64,000 nucleotides of DNA from Sporocytophaga sp. (GTDB lineage: Bacteria; Bacteroidota; Bacteroidia; Cytophagales; Cytophagaceae), in contig NZ_JAGHZZ010000016.1 in the NCBI RefSeq assembly GCF_017745095.1, forward strand, positions 36,878 through 100,877, written 5' to 3'. Position 1 is the first letter of the stretch. Each line of letters opens with the position of its first letter. Positions 10,861 to 19,160 of this stretch are shown here, one piece after another. Below the pieces are notes generated by a model. That model was not told the origin of the DNA. It saw only the letters and a list, made by a program, of their open reading frames with translations, and searched no databases. The translations under genes and the position numbers were made by a program.

Positions 10861-11208
10861 TCAATCTATAATATTTAATTCATCTTCAGATGAGCCAATT
10901 CTTGCAATAAGTATTTGTTGAGTTCTTGCAGAAGAAGCTACTAATGGTCTCTTGTGAAGATTGATAGATTTTCTGATATATCGGATATCTACTTTTTTGG
11001 TTGTCTCTTTATCTACAGTTTTTACACTGTCCGCATTCAGAGAGTCTTTTGGAGTAGGGTCTGGTAAGGATCTTGAACTTAATGTGTCTGTTTTTTTCTC
11101 AGGCAGTGGCCTGTTTACTTTATCTGTTTGTCCATTATATGGACTGCAGGCAAATACATTTCCCAAAAAGAAAATTAAAATGATGATATTCAATTTAATT
11201 TGTGACAT
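10861..11208 (-). CDS. Small lipoprotein of unknown function
   Basis: A 115-residue protein with a lipoprotein signal peptide: hydrophobic stretch IIILIFFLGNVFA followed by the lipobox cysteine (C21). The mature part is polar, rich in Lys, Asp, Ser and Pro to about residue 70, and ends in a short region KSINLHKRPLVASSARTQQI. No domain is recognised. A strong Shine-Dalgarno sequence (AAGGAGGG at 11220-11213) lies four bases before the ATG, which supports expression and this start. Confidence 0.6.
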   Translation of the reverse strand: MSQIKLNIIILIFFLGNVFACSPYNGQTDKVNRPLPEKKTDTLSSRSLPDPTPKDSLNADSVKTVDKETTKKVDIRYIRKSINLHKRPLVASSARTQQILIARIGSSEDELNIID

Positions 11209-11369
11209 AATTCCCTCCTTGAAATGGTGCTGTATTAGTTTAAAACAAAAACTATGCAGTTTGTTTAATCAAAAAGGGTTACGGAAAATGCAAGTTGGAT
11301 TTAACTAATATTTAATTAGGAAAATCAGTAAGTTATGTTAAGAGGTGATGAAATAATCAGTGAAAAAAA

Positions 11370-11750
11370 TTATTCTAAATCTTCAGATAAATTATTTAGA
11401 TGAAGTTCATTTACTGAAAGTGTCTCTGAATCTACGTCCATTACAAAAGACTTGTATTTGCCATCTTGTTGCTTAAAACGGATAAGACAACGCTGGTTGG
11501 TTTCCCATTCAAAGTTGACAGTCTTTTCATTTAGATCCGAAGAATAAATTTCAGTTGAGGGAGCTTCAGATAATTCCATTCCTTTCAATCCAAAGCGTAC
11601 GGTGAAAGGATCAACAAGATTGGGTTTTATACCTGAAATAAAAATAGAAAGAGAACCATCAGGAGAGGAGGAATAAATACTCATTTCTTTCTTGCCTGTG
11701 CAGGAATAAAGCGCAAGTGAGACTAGAAAAGAAATAAGAACCTGTTTCAT
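11370..11750 (-). CDS. Small lipoprotein of unknown function
   Basis: A 126-residue protein with a type II signal peptide (MKQVLISFLVSLALYSC, lipid-modified C17). The mature domain looks beta-rich: SPDGSLSIFISGIKPN, DPFTVRFGLKGMEL, NFEWETNQRCLIRFKQQDGKYK. It could be a small immunoglobulin-like or glycoside-hydrolase-associated fold, but I see no diagnostic motif. It has the same orientation as the lipoprotein at 10861 with a 161-base gap, so co-transcription is unclear. Confidence 0.58.
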   Translation of the reverse strand: MKQVLISFLVSLALYSCTGKKEMSIYSSSPDGSLSIFISGIKPNLVDPFTVRFGLKGMELSEAPSTEIYSSDLNEKTVNFEWETNQRCLIRFKQQDGKYKSFVMDVDSETLSVNELHLNNLSEDLE

Positions 11751-12004
11751 TTAAGGTGGTGTGTGAATTGATAATCAAACCTAAATAAAATGGTAGTTAA
11801 ACACAAGAATATCATTAAAAAAATGATCTACGTATCACTTAGTTTTAATAGTTAAATTTATGATAGATTAATATGGGGATATGAAGCTTCATTCTTAAAG
11901 ATATCTTCATCTAAATTTTATTTTGTCATGCAGGACAGTATCTTTAAATATTAGAGATGAAATTGAACTTATTGGAATCAAACCTAATTTAAATTCAAAG
12001 TGCT
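11751..12004. other. Divergent intergenic region with a 12-bp direct repeat
   Basis: This 254-base gap separates the minus-strand lipoprotein from the plus-strand thioredoxin gene. AATCAAACCTAA occurs twice in the same orientation, at 11773-11784 and 11976-11987, near the two ends of the gap. No exact TAnnTTTG box, RNA gene or reading frame was seen. Confidence 0.5.
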
Positions 12005-12523
12005 ATGAAAAAGATATTTTGGCTATTATTCTTTCCTGTCCTCCTTCTGTCAAGCTTCAGACCAAAGGAAAGGGCATTGGAAGTTAACAAAGGAATTAAG
12101 GAGACAGCACCTGACTTTACCCTTAATGATCTTGCTGGTAATAAAGTTTCATTGAGCGACTTTAAAGGTAAAGTAGTTTATATGGATGTTTGGGCTACTT
12201 GGTGCGGTCCGTGTATGGAGGCAATTGCATTGTCACATGAACCTAAACAGGAGTTTCTCGAAAATCCCGATGTAGTTTTTTTATATGTTTCTATTGATCG
12301 GGAAAAAGATAAATGGAAAAAAGTCGTTAAAAGAAAAGGAATTGAAGGAATTCACGTTCATTCTTATGAAGGAAACGAAAGTTCGATCATTGCTAAATAT
12401 GGAGTTGTATCGATTCCTCGCTTTATCCTGATTGATAAAAACGGAAATATAGCAGATCCGAATGCCAAAGCTCCTTTCGAAGACGGTTGGTCTGAGGATA
12501 TTAAAAAATTACTTGCACAATAG
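12005..12523 (+). CDS. TlpA/ResA-type periplasmic thioredoxin
   Basis: A 172-residue exported thiol-disulfide protein. A signal peptide (about residues 1-18, FWLLFFPVLLLSS) precedes a TlpA-like fold starting at APDFTLNDLAG. The redox motif is C67-G-P-C70 in WATWCGPCMEA, and the cis-proline strand is VSIPRFILIDKNG near residue 135. Likely roles are reduction of periplasmic disulfides or cytochrome c maturation, but no cytochrome gene is nearby. It ends 31 bases before a terminator that itself abuts the PBP1A start. Confidence 0.88.
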   Translation: MKKIFWLLFFPVLLLSSFRPKERALEVNKGIKETAPDFTLNDLAGNKVSLSDFKGKVVYMDVWATWCGPCMEAIALSHEPKQEFLENPDVVFLYVSIDREKDKWKKVVKRKGIEGIHVHSYEGNESSIIAKYGVVSIPRFILIDKNGNIADPNAKAPFEDGWSEDIKKLLAQ

Positions 12524-12554
12524 TATTGGTATTGACTAAAAGACATTTTAAATT

Positions 12555-12578
12555 GGGTTCTTTTTAGAACCCTTTTTT
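12555..12578 (+). terminator. Terminator hairpin ending two bases before the PBP1A start codon
   Basis: The stem GGGTTC / GAACCC (12555-12560 with 12567-12572) is followed by six T at 12573-12578. The next gene starts with ATG at 12581. It looks like the terminator of the thioredoxin gene, but its position means that read-through RNA would carry a hairpin directly at the start of the next gene. Confidence 0.75.
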
Positions 12579-12580
12579 GT

Positions 12581-14812
12581 ATGATTAGCTTTAAAGACAA
12601 AAAGATTAAATTCCTTTGGGTAGGATTCTGGAGCTTTGCTCTTTTCATTGCATTATTCATTTTCTCTATATCCATAAACCTGTTCGGTTTATTTGGTAAA
12701 ATTCCCTCTCTGGAAATTCTTGAAAATCCTAAAAGTGACCTTTCTTCAGAAGTTTATACTGAAGACAATGTGCTGATGGGAAAATATTTTAAGTATAACA
12801 GGTCAAATGCAGATTACACGGATCTTCCTGTTGATTTGGTTAATGCTCTGATTGCTACGGAAGACGTTCGTTTTTACAGACACTCAGGCGTTGATTTTAA
12901 AGGTACCTTTGCTATTTTTCTCTATGCTGTAACATTCCAGAAGAGAGGATCCAGCACTTTGAGTCAGCAGTTGGCCAAAAATCTTTTCCAGATGAGGCAA
13001 TCCAAAGAATATCAGGGTCCTCTAAGTAAGTTTATGCCTGTGGTGAAATTCAAGGAAATTATCACCGCGACGAGACTTGAAAGAGCCTATACAAAAAAAG
13101 AAATTCTGAATATGTATCTGAATACAGTCGAATTTGGAAATGGAACATACGGAATCACATCTGCTGCAAAAAAATATTTTAATAAAAAGCCATCTAAACT
13201 TAAGACTCAAGAAGCAGCCATGCTAATTGGTTTGCTTAAAGGACCAAGCGTTTATGATCCGATCAGAAAAGAGGAAAAAGCGCTGAACAGAAGGAATACG
13301 GTTCTAAGTCAGATGGTAAAATACAATTATCTAAGTAAGGATCAGTTTGAAAAGCTTAAGCTGACCCCTCTTGCTTTAGATATTACTTATGAAAACCAGA
13401 ATACTGGCCTAGCACCTTATTTCAGAGACTACATAGAAGATTACCTTGTTAACTGGTGCGATGACCATGGCTATAATCTATATGCTGATGGTTTGAAAAT
13501 TTATACAACCATTAATTCTAAAATGCAGACCTATGCAGAAGATGCTGTTTCAAATCATATGAAGGCTCTTCAGAAAGAGTTTTTTGCAGAATGGAAAGGT
13601 AAAACTCCGTGGGCTTCAAATAAACTTGATGATAGAAAGTTTGTAGAGAGATTTGCAAAAAGGTCTGAAAGGTATAGGGTTTTGAAAGCAGAACTGGGTA
13701 ATAATCCAGAACTGATATTCAAAGAAATGAGTAAGAAGGTTAAAATGAAAATCTATACGCTTAGGGGAACTAGGGACACAACTATGAGTCCAATGGATTC
13801 TGTTAGGTATTACCTTCATTTCCTTCATACCGGAATGGTAAGTATGGATCCTCATAATGGTCAAGTAAAAGCATGGGTAGGGGATGTAAACTTCAGGTAT
13901 TTTAAGTATGACCATGTTAAAAAAGGAGCAAGACAACCAGGTTCTACATTTAAGCCACTACTTTATGCGTATGCGATAGAGGAAAAGGGTTTAACTCCTT
14001 GTTCTAAAGTGTTGGATACACAGGTTCCATTCACAATGCCGGACGGAAAAGTCTGGATACCCAAAAACAGTAATAACAATTATTCAAATGACTATATGAC
14101 TTTGCGTCTTGGGATGGCAAGGTCTGTAAATACTATTGCTGCATATCTAATGAAACTGAGCGGTCCGGATTCTATTGTTGCTTTTGCTAAACGTCTTGGT
14201 ATATCTTCTCAATTGGAAGCGGTTCCTACACTTGCTCTCGGAACTAGTGATGTATCAGTTTTTGATATGACTCAGGCTTATTGTGCCTTCGTAAACAACG
14301 GTTATAGGTATGAGCCATTGATGATTACGAGAATTGAAGATAAATATGGAAATATTTTGGAAGAATTCAGAAATATACCTCAACAGGTTATATCATCTGA
14401 AACTGCGGCATCTATGGTTTATATGTTAAAAGGTTCTGCAGAAGAAGATGGAGGTACAGCTCGGGACCTGGTAAGAAAATTTAATATAACAAGTGAAGTT
14501 GGAGGGAAAACAGGTACCACTCAAAACTCTGCTGATGGATGGTTTATGGGAGTATCACCTGATTTGGTTTCGGGTGTGTGGGTTGGTGCTGATGATAAAA
14601 ATATTCACTTCCCTGATATGCGATTTGGACAGGGAGCAAGAATGGCATTACCAATCTGGGGCCTGTATATGCAAAAAGTTTTTGCAGATAAAAATCTTGG
14701 AGTAAAAACGAAATTTGAAATTCCAGAATCTCTCAATGGTTCTTTTGATTGTGAATCTGCTGCCAATGAAGTTGATTCCACTGTAGTAGATTTGCCGGCT
14801 TCGTTTGACTAA
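12581..14812 (+). CDS. Bifunctional penicillin-binding protein 1A-like (GT51 + transpeptidase)
   Basis: Class A PBP that both polymerises and cross-links peptidoglycan. One transmembrane helix (residues 11-33) is followed by a GT51 domain with catalytic E94 in ATEDVRFYRHSG and GSSTLSQQLAKN (123-134). The penicillin-binding transpeptidase has S455 in GSTFKP, the S-x-N motif S515-V-N517, and K643-T-G in GGKTGTT. Length (743 aa) is typical of Bacteroidota. The ATG at 12581 gives the usual short cytoplasmic N terminus. It starts immediately downstream of a terminator hairpin, which raises the question of where its transcript begins. The mutM-like gene follows 58 bases later. Confidence 0.93.
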   Translation: MISFKDKKIKFLWVGFWSFALFIALFIFSISINLFGLFGKIPSLEILENPKSDLSSEVYTEDNVLMGKYFKYNRSNADYTDLPVDLVNALIATEDVRFYRHSGVDFKGTFAIFLYAVTFQKRGSSTLSQQLAKNLFQMRQSKEYQGPLSKFMPVVKFKEIITATRLERAYTKKEILNMYLNTVEFGNGTYGITSAAKKYFNKKPSKLKTQEAAMLIGLLKGPSVYDPIRKEEKALNRRNTVLSQMVKYNYLSKDQFEKLKLTPLALDITYENQNTGLAPYFRDYIEDYLVNWCDDHGYNLYADGLKIYTTINSKMQTYAEDAVSNHMKALQKEFFAEWKGKTPWASNKLDDRKFVERFAKRSERYRVLKAELGNNPELIFKEMSKKVKMKIYTLRGTRDTTMSPMDSVRYYLHFLHTGMVSMDPHNGQVKAWVGDVNFRYFKYDHVKKGARQPGSTFKPLLYAYAIEEKGLTPCSKVLDTQVPFTMPDGKVWIPKNSNNNYSNDYMTLRLGMARSVNTIAAYLMKLSGPDSIVAFAKRLGISSQLEAVPTLALGTSDVSVFDMTQAYCAFVNNGYRYEPLMITRIEDKYGNILEEFRNIPQQVISSETAASMVYMLKGSAEEDGGTARDLVRKFNITSEVGGKTGTTQNSADGWFMGVSPDLVSGVWVGADDKNIHFPDMRFGQGARMALPIWGLYMQKVFADKNLGVKTKFEIPESLNGSFDCESAANEVDSTVVDLPASFD

Positions 14813-14870
14813 CAAAAAGCACCAAACACTTTATTCCTTTGTTTTTTTAATAGAATAAAGGAATAAAGTT

Positions 14871-15659
14871 ATGCCGGAATTACCAGATGTTTCTGTCTTT
14901 AGAGATTATTTTGATAAAGCAACTCATAATAAAAAGATCGAAAGAGTTGATGTTATTGAAAAACGAATACTAAGAGGAACCTCCGAAAAAGAATTAAATA
15001 AAGTCCTTAAGGGTAAAATTTTTAAAAATTCAGATAGATACGGAAAACATCTATTTGCAGAAATTGGCTCTAAAGTGGGCCTCGATATTCATTTCGGTAT
15101 GACAGGTGATCTGGAGCTCATTGATGACCTTTCTAAAATTCCCCCATATACAAGATTGCTTTTTGTTTTCCAGGATGGAGAAGGGTTAGCCTTCGAAGAT
15201 CAGAGAATATTCGGACACATAAGTCTTGTAAATAACCTTGATGATCTGGTCTCCCAAAATGATTTAGGAAAAGATGCCCTAACTATTACTGCTGAAGAGT
15301 TTCATGAAATAATTCGTAAGAGAAGAGGGAAGATTAAATCTATTCTGATGAATCAATCGTTGATTTCTGGTATTGGAAATGTCTATGCAGACGAAATTCT
15401 TTTTCAGGCAGGTATTCATCCGGAGGCAAAGGGAAGTCGAATACCTGACGATAAAATAAGGAAATTGTTTTCTACAATGAATAAAGTTTTGAAAACAGCT
15501 ATAAAATATGAAGCTCACAGGGAAGATTTTCCAACTAAGTTTTTAATCAACCATAGAAGGGAAAATGATGAGTGCCCAGGAAAGTGCGGTAAAATCAATG
15601 TGATTAAAATAAATGGGCGCACTACTTATTTTTGTGACGCTTGTCAACAGCTTTATTAG
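14871..15659 (+). CDS. Fpg/Nei-family DNA glycosylase (formamidopyrimidine-DNA glycosylase-like)
   Basis: Base-excision repair glycosylase/AP lyase. The N terminus MPELPDV places the catalytic Pro at position 2 and E3 next to it. A conserved Lys lies in DRYGKHLF. GIGNVYADEILF contains the conserved Asn of the helix-two-turn-helix. The C-terminal zinc finger uses C235, C239, C255 and C258 (FCDACQ). PELPDV replaces the usual PELPEV, which is common in a Bacteroidota subgroup, so preference between oxidised purines and pyrimidines is open. The last 38 bases overlap the convergent lipoprotein gene at 15622. Confidence 0.88.
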   Translation: MPELPDVSVFRDYFDKATHNKKIERVDVIEKRILRGTSEKELNKVLKGKIFKNSDRYGKHLFAEIGSKVGLDIHFGMTGDLELIDDLSKIPPYTRLLFVFQDGEGLAFEDQRIFGHISLVNNLDDLVSQNDLGKDALTITAEEFHEIIRKRRGKIKSILMNQSLISGIGNVYADEILFQAGIHPEAKGSRIPDDKIRKLFSTMNKVLKTAIKYEAHREDFPTKFLINHRRENDECPGKCGKINVIKINGRTTYFCDACQQLY

Positions 15660-16635
15660 GCAGCTTTCTTTGAACTATTAAATATTCAAGGTTGCCAAAA
15701 GAAAATGTATCTGGTTGATCTATACTTAAATCAGTGATCTTTCCTGACCAGGTTTCTATAACATCATGCTGAGTATTGAAAGGTCCTTTATCAAAATCAA
15801 CAGCTCGAATAGTTATTTTATCGTCGGGAGCGCACATAAAATAGGTTGATTGGAAGGGCTTCGTATACTGAATTACATTTTTTATTTCTGGACTGTGGTA
15901 AATATAATCATCACCACATTGAACATCCCAGAAAAGATCGGGAAACCCTGTGCCTCCAAAAGTATAGTCATATTTGGAAGGATCGCAAACATTCGTGTTA
16001 AGTTTGAATTTTAACACTTCAATGGAAGTACTTATAAGTTCAGGAGCATCAATTTGAAATTTAATTGTCTTTGAAGCTACTGGTTTATGCGAAAAATAGT
16101 CAACTTCTTTGAGATCACTTTTCAAACTATCTTGTTTGAAGCGGACAGGAATAGCTTCAAATATAAGGTTAAGGGAATGTGTTCCTTTTGTCAGTTCCAG
16201 AGATCTGATTGGAATAGAATAATTAAGAATTCTATCCCCATCTTTGACAAGCAAAAACTCATCATGCAAACTTAAAAATTTTTCGGAATAATAGTTTATT
16301 GGAGATGTATATGTCTTCTTGCCTGAACAAGATAAGGAAATATAAAGAGCTTCAATTCCTTGATTTTTTAGTCCTTTCCAAAAGAGATCTGATAAATGAA
16401 CTTTAAAGTCAACTTCAATCACATTAGCCTTCTCGTTTGTAACTGTGTCAATGCTATAAATATTAAAATTAAGACCTTTTTCAAGAGAATCTATTGAAGT
16501 ATATTTAATACCAGAGTATTTCAATTGAGGGGGGATCTGGTTGGCATTTGATTCATGATGAGAAGCTTCCTTGCAAGAAGGCGATATGAAAATGAAAAGT
16601 ATTGCTATCAGATTAAGTAATAAATTTTGTTTCAT
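15622..16635 (-). CDS. Lipoprotein of unknown function
   Basis: About 337 residues, with a type II signal peptide (MKQNLLLNLIAILFIFISPSC; the last Cys is lipidated). An upstream in-frame ATG at 16659 adds eight residues, but 16635 gives a standard signal peptide. The mature part reads as several beta-rich segments (KLNTNVCDPSKYDYTFGG, FPDLFWDVQCGDDYIYHS, KITIRAVDFDKG), perhaps a C2-like or Ig-like domain at the C terminus. No enzyme motif is seen. It overlaps the 3' end of the DNA glycosylase gene tail to tail by 38 bases. Confidence 0.62.
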   Translation of the reverse strand: MKQNLLLNLIAILFIFISPSCKEASHHESNANQIPPQLKYSGIKYTSIDSLEKGLNFNIYSIDTVTNEKANVIEVDFKVHLSDLFWKGLKNQGIEALYISLSCSGKKTYTSPINYYSEKFLSLHDEFLLVKDGDRILNYSIPIRSLELTKGTHSLNLIFEAIPVRFKQDSLKSDLKEVDYFSHKPVASKTIKFQIDAPELISTSIEVLKFKLNTNVCDPSKYDYTFGGTGFPDLFWDVQCGDDYIYHSPEIKNVIQYTKPFQSTYFMCAPDDKITIRAVDFDKGPFNTQHDVIETWSGKITDLSIDQPDTFSFGNLEYLIVQRKLPNKAVDKRHKNK

Positions 16636-16720
16636 TGAGTTCTTCACTCTCTTTATCATTGGTTAGTTGCTTTTATTTAAATTATATTTTACTAATAAAT
16701 TTAATTTTTAGAAAATTTTA

Positions 16721-16733
16721 CTAAAAATATTAG
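16721..16733. repeat. Short inverted repeat upstream of the small protein/regulator pair
   Basis: CTAAAAATATTAG is a perfect inverted repeat with four-base arms. It lies in an AT-rich stretch (about 16660-16800) where TTAGT and ACTAA elements recur, including two copies of TTAGTTGCT. It may be part of a regulator-binding region. Confidence 0.35.
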
Positions 16734-16746
16734 CGTATGTTAGTTT

Positions 16747-16776
16747 TATGATGTTTATTTGCTAAAAAACATCGTA
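16747..16776. promoter_or_regulatory. Palindromic operator candidate next to the S24-domain regulator
   Basis: TATGATGTTT (16747-16756) and AAACATCGTA (16767-16776) form ten-base inverted arms with one mismatch around a ten-base spacer. The element ends three bases before the ATG at 16780 and about 230 bases before the regulator gene. It is a reasonable autoregulatory site for the adjacent LexA/CI-like repressor. No T-run follows, which argues against a terminator. Confidence 0.45.
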
Positions 16777-16779
16777 TTT

Positions 16780-16980
16780 ATGTTAGTTGCTGCTAAAAGG
16801 GGTTTCAAATTAAAATATTTTTTACGTAAACCTATACCCAATTCAAGATTCATACAGGTTAATTACCTGTTTGAAGATAATACGGGATTTTTCATTCATG
16901 GTGAAAAACTGGTCGAAAATAAAAGCAGTTTGAGCAGAATGATTAGCAATGTATTACAGGATATTAATATTTTGATTTAA
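16780..16980 (+). CDS. Small protein of unknown function upstream of the regulator
   Basis: A 66-residue frame from the ATG at 16780; a TTG at 16759 would add seven residues but lies inside the palindrome. The sequence (for example RGFKLKYFLRKPIPN and VNYLFEDNTGFFIHG) is basic in the first half and has no signal peptide or recognised domain. It ends 23 bases before the S24-domain regulator in the same direction, so both may share a transcript and operator. It could be a chance frame, but the absence of a competing gene and the tight spacing favour a real gene. Confidence 0.42.
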   Translation: MLVAAKRGFKLKYFLRKPIPNSRFIQVNYLFEDNTGFFIHGEKLVENKSSLSRMISNVLQDINILI

Positions 16981-17003
16981 TTAGTGGATATAATTTAAAA
17001 AAC

Positions 17004-17777
17004 ATGACTCTGATCAGTGACAATATAAAGCATTTAAGAAAGCAAAAAGGATTTACACAGGAACAATTGGCTGAAAAGGTAGGAATAAAAAGATCTTTAT
17101 TAGGTGCTTATGAAGAAGGAAGGGCAGAACCTGGTTTGTACAACCTTATTATGTTTTCTAAAATACTTGAAGTGTCAGTAGATGCACTCATTAGTGGGGA
17201 TTTAAAAGATCCTGAAAGCTATAAGCAAGTGATGCAGAAAGATATTGAAGCTAAGAAATTGAGAGTACTTTCAATAACTGTAGATAAAAATGATAATGAA
17301 TCAGTTCCTATGGTTCCCCAAAAAGCGGCAGCTGGGTATCTTAACGGTTATGCTGATCCTGAATATATTGGAGACCTTCCCAATTTTTATCTTCCTAACT
17401 TTAAAAATGGAACCTTTCGTGCATTTGAAATCTCAGGAGATTCTATGTTACCGCTTGTCTCCGGGACCATTATTATAGGTCAGTATGTTGATAATTGGAA
17501 TTATGTCAAAGATGATCAGACTTATATTGTTGTGACTTCAAAAGAAGGCATAGTTTACAAAAGAGTCACTAATCATTTAAAAACCAGAGAAGTATTTCTA
17601 TTATCATCAGATAATCCTGTTTATTCTCCTTACGAAGTACATCCGGATGACATACTTGAAGTCTGGGAGGCGAAAGCATTCATCAGTACAGAGTTTCCCA
17701 AACCCGATATGTCAATAGAAAAGCTTGCTCATATGGTGGTAAATATGAAAGAAGAGCTTAAGAATTTGAAGAAGTAA
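17004..17777 (+). CDS. XRE-family regulator with C-terminal S24 (LexA/CI-like) peptidase domain
   Basis: A 257-residue repressor-like protein. An XRE helix-turn-helix spans residues 5-60 (KGFTQEQLAEKVGIKRSLLG). The C-terminal S24 fold has the nucleophile S147 in ISGDSMLPL and general base K186 in IVYKRV. A110-G111 in KAAAGYLNG is a candidate self-cleavage site. This is the layout of CI/LexA-type repressors, which can be inactivated by RecA-stimulated autoproteolysis. No phage genes are nearby, so it is probably a chromosomal stress regulator. A palindrome upstream may be its operator. Confidence 0.85.
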   Translation: MTLISDNIKHLRKQKGFTQEQLAEKVGIKRSLLGAYEEGRAEPGLYNLIMFSKILEVSVDALISGDLKDPESYKQVMQKDIEAKKLRVLSITVDKNDNESVPMVPQKAAAGYLNGYADPEYIGDLPNFYLPNFKNGTFRAFEISGDSMLPLVSGTIIIGQYVDNWNYVKDDQTYIVVTSKEGIVYKRVTNHLKTREVFLLSSDNPVYSPYEVHPDDILEVWEAKAFISTEFPKPDMSIEKLAHMVVNMKEELKNLKK

Positions 17778-17783
17778 GTTGCC

Positions 17784-18530
17784 TTACTTCTTCGATATTT
17801 TTTCAAACATATCAATAAGTTTTGAGACACTCTTATCTTTATCTGAAAGGTTAATAACCCCTTCATTCGCTTTAAACCATATGCCTTCTCCAGTATTAAT
17901 GTAATACCCCTGAGCTTTACCGGGAGTAGAAAGGCTGTTCTCATAAATATACTCGGGTAGATAAACTGTTTGAAGGGTATTTTTCAGGTCTTCCCACTTC
18001 AACTCTATAACCTTTTTTTGATTGTTTTTTTCTATTTCTGCTATAAATTTTCGGGTTTTAAATTCAGGTTTAAGATTGACTGCGATAAGATCCTGGGGGA
18101 AGTTCTTTATAAAATTAATCTCTAAATTGGCTTCTTTACCTGAGGTTTCATAAATGGCTTGTGTCACTTCTTGAATGAAATAAGCCCATTCATCAATATT
18201 CTCTGGAGATCCTGATATGATTTTGGGAGCTTCAATCAGCACTTTTATCTCTGATTCCTCTTTAAGGAATGTGGATTTGTTAATTAGAGTTTGAATAGGA
18301 TCGATCCACACAGAACTTAAACTGCCATTCCAGTTATAATCATCGTTCAAAGTGAATCCTTCATCTAAAATATCATCTTCTGTGAGTTCTTCCCGTCCAA
18401 TATATTTAATATTAAATTCAACTTTGAGCAGATTATTTGCGTTAATAAATTTCAAAATAATGGTGTTGGAATAGGGAGGGTAAAGGTCAGATGGAGTAAA
18501 ATTTATTTCAAAACTGTGAAAGTTATTCAT
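17784..18530 (-). CDS. Conserved hypothetical protein
   Basis: A 248-residue acidic protein with no signal peptide or membrane span. Features visible are an N-terminal strand-rich half (FEINFTPSDLYPPYSNTIIL, NLLKVEFNIKYIG), many D/E in REELTEDDILDEGF, and a C-terminal segment ending in ISKK. It ends six bases from the stop of the convergent S24 regulator and is divergent from the hypothetical gene at 18594 with 63 bases between starts. No function is recognised. The divergent arrangement with 18594 may mean shared control. Confidence 0.6.
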   Translation of the reverse strand: MNNFHSFEINFTPSDLYPPYSNTIILKFINANNLLKVEFNIKYIGREELTEDDILDEGFTLNDDYNWNGSLSSVWIDPIQTLINKSTFLKEESEIKVLIEAPKIISGSPENIDEWAYFIQEVTQAIYETSGKEANLEINFIKNFPQDLIAVNLKPEFKTRKFIAEIEKNNQKKVIELKWEDLKNTLQTVYLPEYIYENSLSTPGKAQGYYINTGEGIWFKANEGVINLSDKDKSVSKLIDMFEKISKK

Positions 18531-18581
18531 ATTTGATTTGTTTTTTTAAATTTTATAAATATTTTTCAACGCAAATTAGTA

Positions 18582-18589
18582 CAAACGTA
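18582..18589 (-). promoter_or_regulatory. Candidate -7 element for the hypothetical gene at 17784-18530
   Basis: The minus strand reads TACGTTTG, an exact TAnnTTTG match, about 50 bases upstream of the ATG at 18530. It sits just before the start of the divergent gene at 18594, so its -33 region would lie inside that gene. Confidence 0.4.
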
Positions 18590-18593
18590 AATA

Positions 18594-19139
18594 ATGAAAG
18601 GTTTAAAAAGTATTATCTGTGATACAATATTAGGTGAAACAGGTATTAAGTTGACAGCCAAGGATTTGGGTATTAAGTTCGAAGCTGATGGTGTTATAGT
18701 GAAGCTTTGGGATTTCGAAGTGCTTAAAATGGCTATTCATGGGCACAAAGATACAGATACTGCTGAATTTGCTGAAGATTTATTAGATGCTCTTTTTGAA
18801 GAATATTATGACTTCAGGGAGAAGGTAATAGAATTAAAGCTGGAAGATTTGAATCAGCGTTGGAGACCTTTGATTATTGATACAATTACCCCAATTTTGA
18901 AGAAGAACAAGGTAAGTCAAGGTGTATTAGATGTGTTGGATTACGAGTTTGTAGATATGGGTTATGTAAAAACCCCATATTCTAACCCGGATGAAGAGGA
19001 GTGGGGCTTCCCAATTTTTGCTCTGAGAATTACCGATTTTGAAGATCTAGAATATTTGCATACAATTGATGCATATTCTGATTTACAAAAATTTGACTTT
19101 GATGGTCTTGTTAAAGATTTTCTTAAAAAGATAAGATAA
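18594..19139 (+). CDS. Conserved hypothetical protein
   Basis: A 181-residue, strongly acidic, predicted cytoplasmic protein. It has an alternating helix and strand pattern (DTAEFAEDLLDALFEEYYDF, KVIELKLEDLNQRWRPLIID, FALRITDFEDLEYLHTIDAY) and no recognised motif. It is divergent from the hypothetical gene ending at 17784, and a terminator-like hairpin follows. The acidic, helix-rich composition could suit a binding or chaperone-like partner, but that is only a guess. Confidence 0.6.
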   Translation: MKGLKSIICDTILGETGIKLTAKDLGIKFEADGVIVKLWDFEVLKMAIHGHKDTDTAEFAEDLLDALFEEYYDFREKVIELKLEDLNQRWRPLIIDTITPILKKNKVSQGVLDVLDYEFVDMGYVKTPYSNPDEEEWGFPIFALRITDFEDLEYLHTIDAYSDLQKFDFDGLVKDFLKKIR

Positions 19140-19160
19140 TTTTAGCGTTCAATAAAATTA

